Assembly (NCBI GenBank): GCA_030632625.1
Contig: DAOVUK010000107.1
Coordinates: forward strand, 1-8,578
Source of the DNA: Gammaproteobacteria bacterium
GTDB taxonomy: Bacteria > Pseudomonadota > Gammaproteobacteria > GRL18
DNA length: 8,578 nucleotides
Direction of reading: 5' to 3'
Part shown: positions 5,574 to 8,578 of the stretch, piece by piece
Position numbering within the stretch: position 1 is the first letter of the stretch
Layout: every line of letters starts with the position of its first letter
The notes under the pieces: model-generated
Told to the model about the DNA's origin: nothing
The model's input: only the letters and a program-made list of their open reading frames with translations
The model's database searches: none
Translations under genes and position numbers: made by a program

Positions 5574-8144
5574 TTATGTCTTCTGGGCCAGTATTTCCTG
5601 TTGTAAATTATTCAATATAGCGAGTAAATTGTCTCGGGTCCGGATGAGTTCGGGTATTAATTCTATTGCTTCAGCCTGCCTGGAAGCGGCACATAATTGC
5701 AATATTTTTTTGCCAGTCTCATGAGCCTCACGGTGCGGTTGTTCTAATGCCTTATAGCTGTTTAAGTGTTCATATTTTTTCTTGCCGGTATGGTAATACC
5801 ATCTGCCCAGACGACATTTACGATAGGCTAATAAATCAAAAAGCTCTGAGTTATTATCCTGATAATGATAAACTGATTTTATCAGATTATTGATACCAGC
5901 GATGTGATCACTATGAGCAACAAGTAATGGAAAGTCTGAAATTTCCCATGGGGTCTCTGACCATAATAACCAGTTCGGATCGGGAAGCCATGTTTTTGCC
6001 CATGCTAAAACATCTTCGGTGTTTAATGGTTTTGAAATGCCATAACCCTGAGCCATATCACATCCCAGACGTAACAACATGACACCATGTTCTCTGGTCT
6101 CTACACCTTCGGCAATCACCTGACGTTTAAAAATACCCGCCAGACTAATAATGCCTTCTACAATAGCACGGTCATTTTCATTATCGAGCATATCAAGAAT
6201 AAAGGATTTATCAATTTTGAGTTGATTTGCGGGCAGGTGTTTCAGATAGGAAAGTGAAGCATAACCAGTGCCGAAATCATCCAGAGCGATGCTGATATTA
6301 CGCTGATGACAGGCTCTTATGATTTCACTGACCACTCCGGTATCCTGAAGGGCAGCTGATTCCAGCACCTCTAACTCAATATAATGAGCTGGAATATCAG
6401 GGAAGTCTGATAGTAATTGGTCCAGTTTTTTAATAAATTTCGGGTTCTGGAATTGTCTGGGTGCGATATTAATCGCTATGCGAAAATTAAAACCCAATTT
6501 CAGCCACTGACGTAATTGTTCAAGGGCTCTGGCAAAAACCCAGTCACCGATACGCACAATCAGATTGCTGTCTTCACAAATGGGTATAAATTTTCCAGGT
6601 AAAATAATGCCTTCATCAGGATGATTCCAACGGATCAATGCCTCAAAACCATAAATATTGCCTGTTCGCATATTCACTTTAGGCTGGTAGACCAGGAAAA
6701 ATTCATCATTGTCTAATGCCTGTTCAAGACGCTGGCGCAGCATTTCATTTTTCGTGATGGCATGATTAGACTCGACATCAAAAAAATGATATTGATTGCG
6801 GCCTCTCTGTTTGGCGATATACATGGCCTGATCAGCATGTCGTAATAAGGTATCTGCGTCAGAATTGTCATCCGGAAAAATACTCACACCAATACTGGCA
6901 CTGAGGATAACATTGGCACTGCCGACAGGAATTGGCTGGGCAATGGTATTCATAACCCGTTCCAGAGCATTGATAATTTCATCAAAACAGCTGAATGAAA
7001 GCAGGGTTATAACAAATTCATCACCACCCAGACGGGCAACCATATCATCATTACGGATGATGCTAAGCAGGCGTTGGGCAATGACTTTCAGGACTTTATC
7101 TCCCTGAGCATGACCATATTCATCATTAACGGGTTTAAAATCGTCAAGATCAATAAAAAACAGAGTCAGCAGTGTTTGATTTTGTTTAGCTGCTTCGAGC
7201 GATAATTCTAACTGATCTTTGAGTAATATCCGGTTGGGTAATCGGGTTAAAGCATCATGAGTGGCCTGCCATGAGAGTGCTTTGGTCAGTTTATGAGTTT
7301 CACTGGTATCATGAAAAATGATGATGGTACCAATAATATTGGCCTCTGAATCATGGATTGGTGCAATCGTGTAGATAATAGGGAGCTTTTCACCTCCCCG
7401 GCGCTGTAAGAAAATATTATGTTTACCCTTTATGACGCGCTTTTCCTGAATAGCTTTTTCCACAGGACTGTCGAGTAAAAAATTATGCTCATTAAAAACT
7501 TTAAAGACAATATGAATTGGGGTCTTAGTATTTTCTCCGAGGTAATAATTGCTCAGATCCTGAGCTGATTTATTCATATAATCAATCAGGCCGTTGTGGT
7601 TTGTGGTGATCACCGCATCACCAATTGAGGCAAAAGTGGTTTGAATTTTGCTGATTTCAGATTTAATTCGTGAATTAGCATGTTCAATTTGTTTTGATGT
7701 ATTTAATACTCTTAACAGGACATAGCTTAAATAGAGGAAAACAAGCAAAATAATAACGGTTATCAGCCTTTGTCGTGTATTGAGCTGCATGCCAGCCAGC
7801 TGACTGGCTTCTTTGGCCTGATCTTCAAGGGATTGAATCAGAAAAAGAATTTTACTCCTGCGGGTTTGTTCTTGTGGGTCATTGGTGAGTCGGGAGGTGC
7901 TTTCATTGAGACTCAGGCGTTTTAGTTCGCTAATCTGTAATTTGGTTTGTTCATTAAGAAAAGATTTATCCTCATCATAGAGGATGAAAACAGCAGACGC
8001 GCAAAGCAGAGAAAAAGTAATAATGACTAAATGCCATTTGTAATTATTCACGAGAGGAAATTTACACCTTACCAAACAACGTAAAAATGAATCATTTAAT
8101 ATTGACCGGGATAAAGGGGATTTACTTGCAATATCTTTAATCAT
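5574..8144 (-). CDS. Membrane PAS-GGDEF-EAL protein with C-terminal zinc-binding CZB domain
   Basis: Inner-membrane c-di-GMP enzyme of 856 aa. Order: cytoplasmic N-terminus, membrane segment 38-56, short helical periplasmic part 57-126, membrane segment 127-147, PAS about 166-282, GGDEF about 290-455, EAL about 465-715, CZB about 735-850. The cyclase site GGDEF (373-377) and the inhibitory RxxD (Arg364, Asp367) are intact. The phosphodiesterase site also looks complete: EAL at 501-503, Asn559, Glu592, DDFGTG (622-627), Lys643, Glu679 and Gln699. Synthesis and hydrolysis are both possible; which dominates cannot be read from sequence. The CZB ligands are His747, Cys777, His804 and His808, in the same 30/27/4 spacing as in E. 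coli DgcZ, so zinc probably controls activity from the C-terminus. This GGDEF-EAL-CZB order matches a widespread subfamily with EVLES in place of the common EVTES. A TAA at 8169-8171, in frame, limits the start; the Shine-Dalgarno is weak. Confidence 0.93.
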   Translation of the reverse strand: MIKDIASKSPLSRSILNDSFLRCLVRCKFPLVNNYKWHLVIITFSLLCASAVFILYDEDKSFLNEQTKLQISELKRLSLNESTSRLTNDPQEQTRRSKILFLIQSLEDQAKEASQLAGMQLNTRQRLITVIILLVFLYLSYVLLRVLNTSKQIEHANSRIKSEISKIQTTFASIGDAVITTNHNGLIDYMNKSAQDLSNYYLGENTKTPIHIVFKVFNEHNFLLDSPVEKAIQEKRVIKGKHNIFLQRRGGEKLPIIYTIAPIHDSEANIIGTIIIFHDTSETHKLTKALSWQATHDALTRLPNRILLKDQLELSLEAAKQNQTLLTLFFIDLDDFKPVNDEYGHAQGDKVLKVIAQRLLSIIRNDDMVARLGGDEFVITLLSFSCFDEIINALERVMNTIAQPIPVGSANVILSASIGVSIFPDDNSDADTLLRHADQAMYIAKQRGRNQYHFFDVESNHAITKNEMLRQRLEQALDNDEFFLVYQPKVNMRTGNIYGFEALIRWNHPDEGIILPGKFIPICEDSNLIVRIGDWVFARALEQLRQWLKLGFNFRIAINIAPRQFQNPKFIKKLDQLLSDFPDIPAHYIELEVLESAALQDTGVVSEIIRACHQRNISIALDDFGTGYASLSYLKHLPANQLKIDKSFILDMLDNENDRAIVEGIISLAGIFKRQVIAEGVETREHGVMLLRLGCDMAQGYGISKPLNTEDVLAWAKTWLPDPNWLLWSETPWEISDFPLLVAHSDHIAGINNLIKSVYHYQDNNSELFDLLAYRKCRLGRWYYHTGKKKYEHLNSYKALEQPHREAHETGKKILQLCAASRQAEAIELIPELIRTRDNLLAILNNLQQEILAQKT

Positions 8145-8167
8145 GCTTATATTAAAGCGAATTTGAT

Positions 8168-8196
8168 ATTATACATACAATGCGTTGTTTATTAAA
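8168..8196 (-). promoter_or_regulatory. Possible promoter of the GGDEF-EAL-CZB gene
   Basis: On the - strand a perfect TATAAT (8173-8168) is preceded at 17 bp by TTTAAT (8196-8191), a poor -35 match (3 of 6). Transcription would start near 8161, giving a leader of about 17 nt before the ATG at 8144. The -10 is convincing and the -35 is not, so an activator may be needed. Confidence 0.45.
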
Positions 8197-8199
8197 AAT

Positions 8200-8214
8200 A
8201 TTTAAGCGTTAAAT
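8200..8214. promoter_or_regulatory. Perfect 15-bp dyad upstream of the c-di-GMP gene promoter
   Basis: ATTTAA (8200-8205), GCG, TTAAAT (8209-8214) is a perfect inverted repeat with a 3-nt spacer. It lies just upstream of the predicted -35 of the - strand gene, a usual place for an activator site. The surroundings are AT-rich, so a chance origin remains possible. Confidence 0.35.
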
Positions 8215-8298
8215 TAGTTATAAAAAGTTGTGATTCAAAGACTTGTAAAAAAAGGCACTTATAGTACGTAAAAGGGAGCATTTTTAAGAAAAAAGGAG

Positions 8299-8304
8299 TA
8301 TACT
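8299..8304 (+). promoter_or_regulatory. Possible -10 element of tRNA-Leu
   Basis: TATACT (8299-8304) is followed by TTTCGGCTCCC, a GC-rich discriminator-like stretch as seen at stringently controlled tRNA promoters. Transcription would begin near 8311, leaving a leader of about 63 nt before the mature tRNA. No good -35 is found at the expected distance, so the call is tentative. Confidence 0.3.
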
Positions 8305-8373
8305 TTCGGCTCCCATCTAACCATGGTAGCGCAGATTGCAGTCACACAAAGAAGCGTTCACCATAGATTATAT

Positions 8374-8460
8374 GCCCAGGTGGTGAAATTGGTAGACACG
8401 CTAGCTTCAGGTGCTAGTGCTCTTCGGGGCGTGGAAGTTCAAGTCTTCTCCTGGGCACCA
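8374..8460 (+). tRNA. tRNA-Leu, anticodon CAG
   Basis: An 87-nt class II tRNA with encoded CCA. Acceptor GCCCAGG (8374-8380) pairs with CCTGGGC (8450-8456), followed by discriminator A and CCA (8458-8460). The D-arm contains the conserved AATTGGTAGAC. The anticodon stem CTAGC (8401-8405) / GCTAG (8413-8417) encloses TTCAGGT, giving anticodon CAG at 8408-8410, which reads CUG. The long variable arm GCTC-TTCG-GGGC (8419-8430) has a UUCG tetraloop. The T-loop is TTCAAGT with stem GGAAG/CTTCT, including one G-U pair. All stems are intact, so it should be functional. Confidence 0.97.
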
Positions 8461-8578
8461 TACACAGCAACACTTTCAGAAAATCCCATCAAATAAAATC
8501 AGCAAAGAAACAATAATTAGTGGCGATTAGAATATTTAACTCCCTGTGTTTATAAATGCTTAAACTATCATTTCATTC
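8461..8578. other. Sequence after tRNA-Leu with no gene seen
   Basis: No coding frame, hairpin with T-run, second tRNA, or repeat of the tRNA 3' end (as an att site would leave) is visible. A TATAAA at 8551-8556 could be a -10 for a gene beyond the window, but its -35 (TTAGAA, 18 bp upstream) is weak. Confidence 0.4.

Noticed and set aside
5545..5580. Bidirectional terminator between the convergent genes
   Set aside because: The best stem is only 4 bp, and neither strand has a proper T-run next to it.
8324..8365. Degenerate tRNA or tRNA fragment before tRNA-Leu (GGTAGCGCAG resembles a D-arm)
   Set aside because: No acceptor, anticodon or T-arm pairing can be drawn around it; the likeness is limited to ten bases.
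8374..8578. Integration site of a mobile element at tRNA-Leu
   Set aside because: No integrase and no second copy of the tRNA 3' end appear in the window.

Overview
The window looks like chromosomal DNA of a moderately AT-rich gammaproteobacterium. UvrD is colinear with E. coli UvrD from first to last residue. The glucokinase is of the Glk family rather than the ROK family, and the tRNA-Leu gene encodes its own CCA end, as is usual in gammaproteobacteria. The genus cannot be named from sequence alone. No insertion sequence, phage gene, CRISPR array or rRNA is visible.

Layout. Positions 1-331 are non-coding and rich in small repeats and dyads. Four genes follow on the + strand: glk (332-1381), pgl (1402-2097), uvrD (2193-4439) and a Tat-exported TRAP solute-binding protein (4450-5535). 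A large c-di-GMP gene converges on them from the - strand (5574-8144): two membrane segments, PAS, GGDEF, EAL and a C-terminal zinc-binding CZB domain. Beyond it are a 229-bp spacer, tRNA-Leu(CAG) at 8374-8460, and 118 bp with no recognisable gene.

How the genes relate. Glucokinase makes glucose 6-phosphate, and 6-phosphogluconolactonase acts one step after glucose-6-phosphate dehydrogenase. The pair therefore fits entry into the oxidative pentose phosphate or Entner-Doudoroff route; zwf, edd and eda are not in view. uvrD has its own promoter-like sequence and serves repair. The TRAP binding protein starts 10 nt after uvrD, with its Shine-Dalgarno overlapping the uvrD stop, and has no DctQ or DctM partner here. 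The GGDEF-EAL-CZB protein is an independent signalling gene.

The most unusual feature is regulatory. uvrD is preceded by a perfect TATAAT, then within 3 nt by a heptanucleotide tandem repeat (five exact ACTTAAC copies plus a partial sixth) that fills most of the predicted 5' leader, with no Shine-Dalgarno. This has the form of a slippage-prone contingency locus on a mismatch-repair and nucleotide-excision-repair gene. glk is likewise preceded by a tandem array, of imperfect 12-bp units that abut its start codon. All enzymes appear intact; I see no wholly new multi-gene system.
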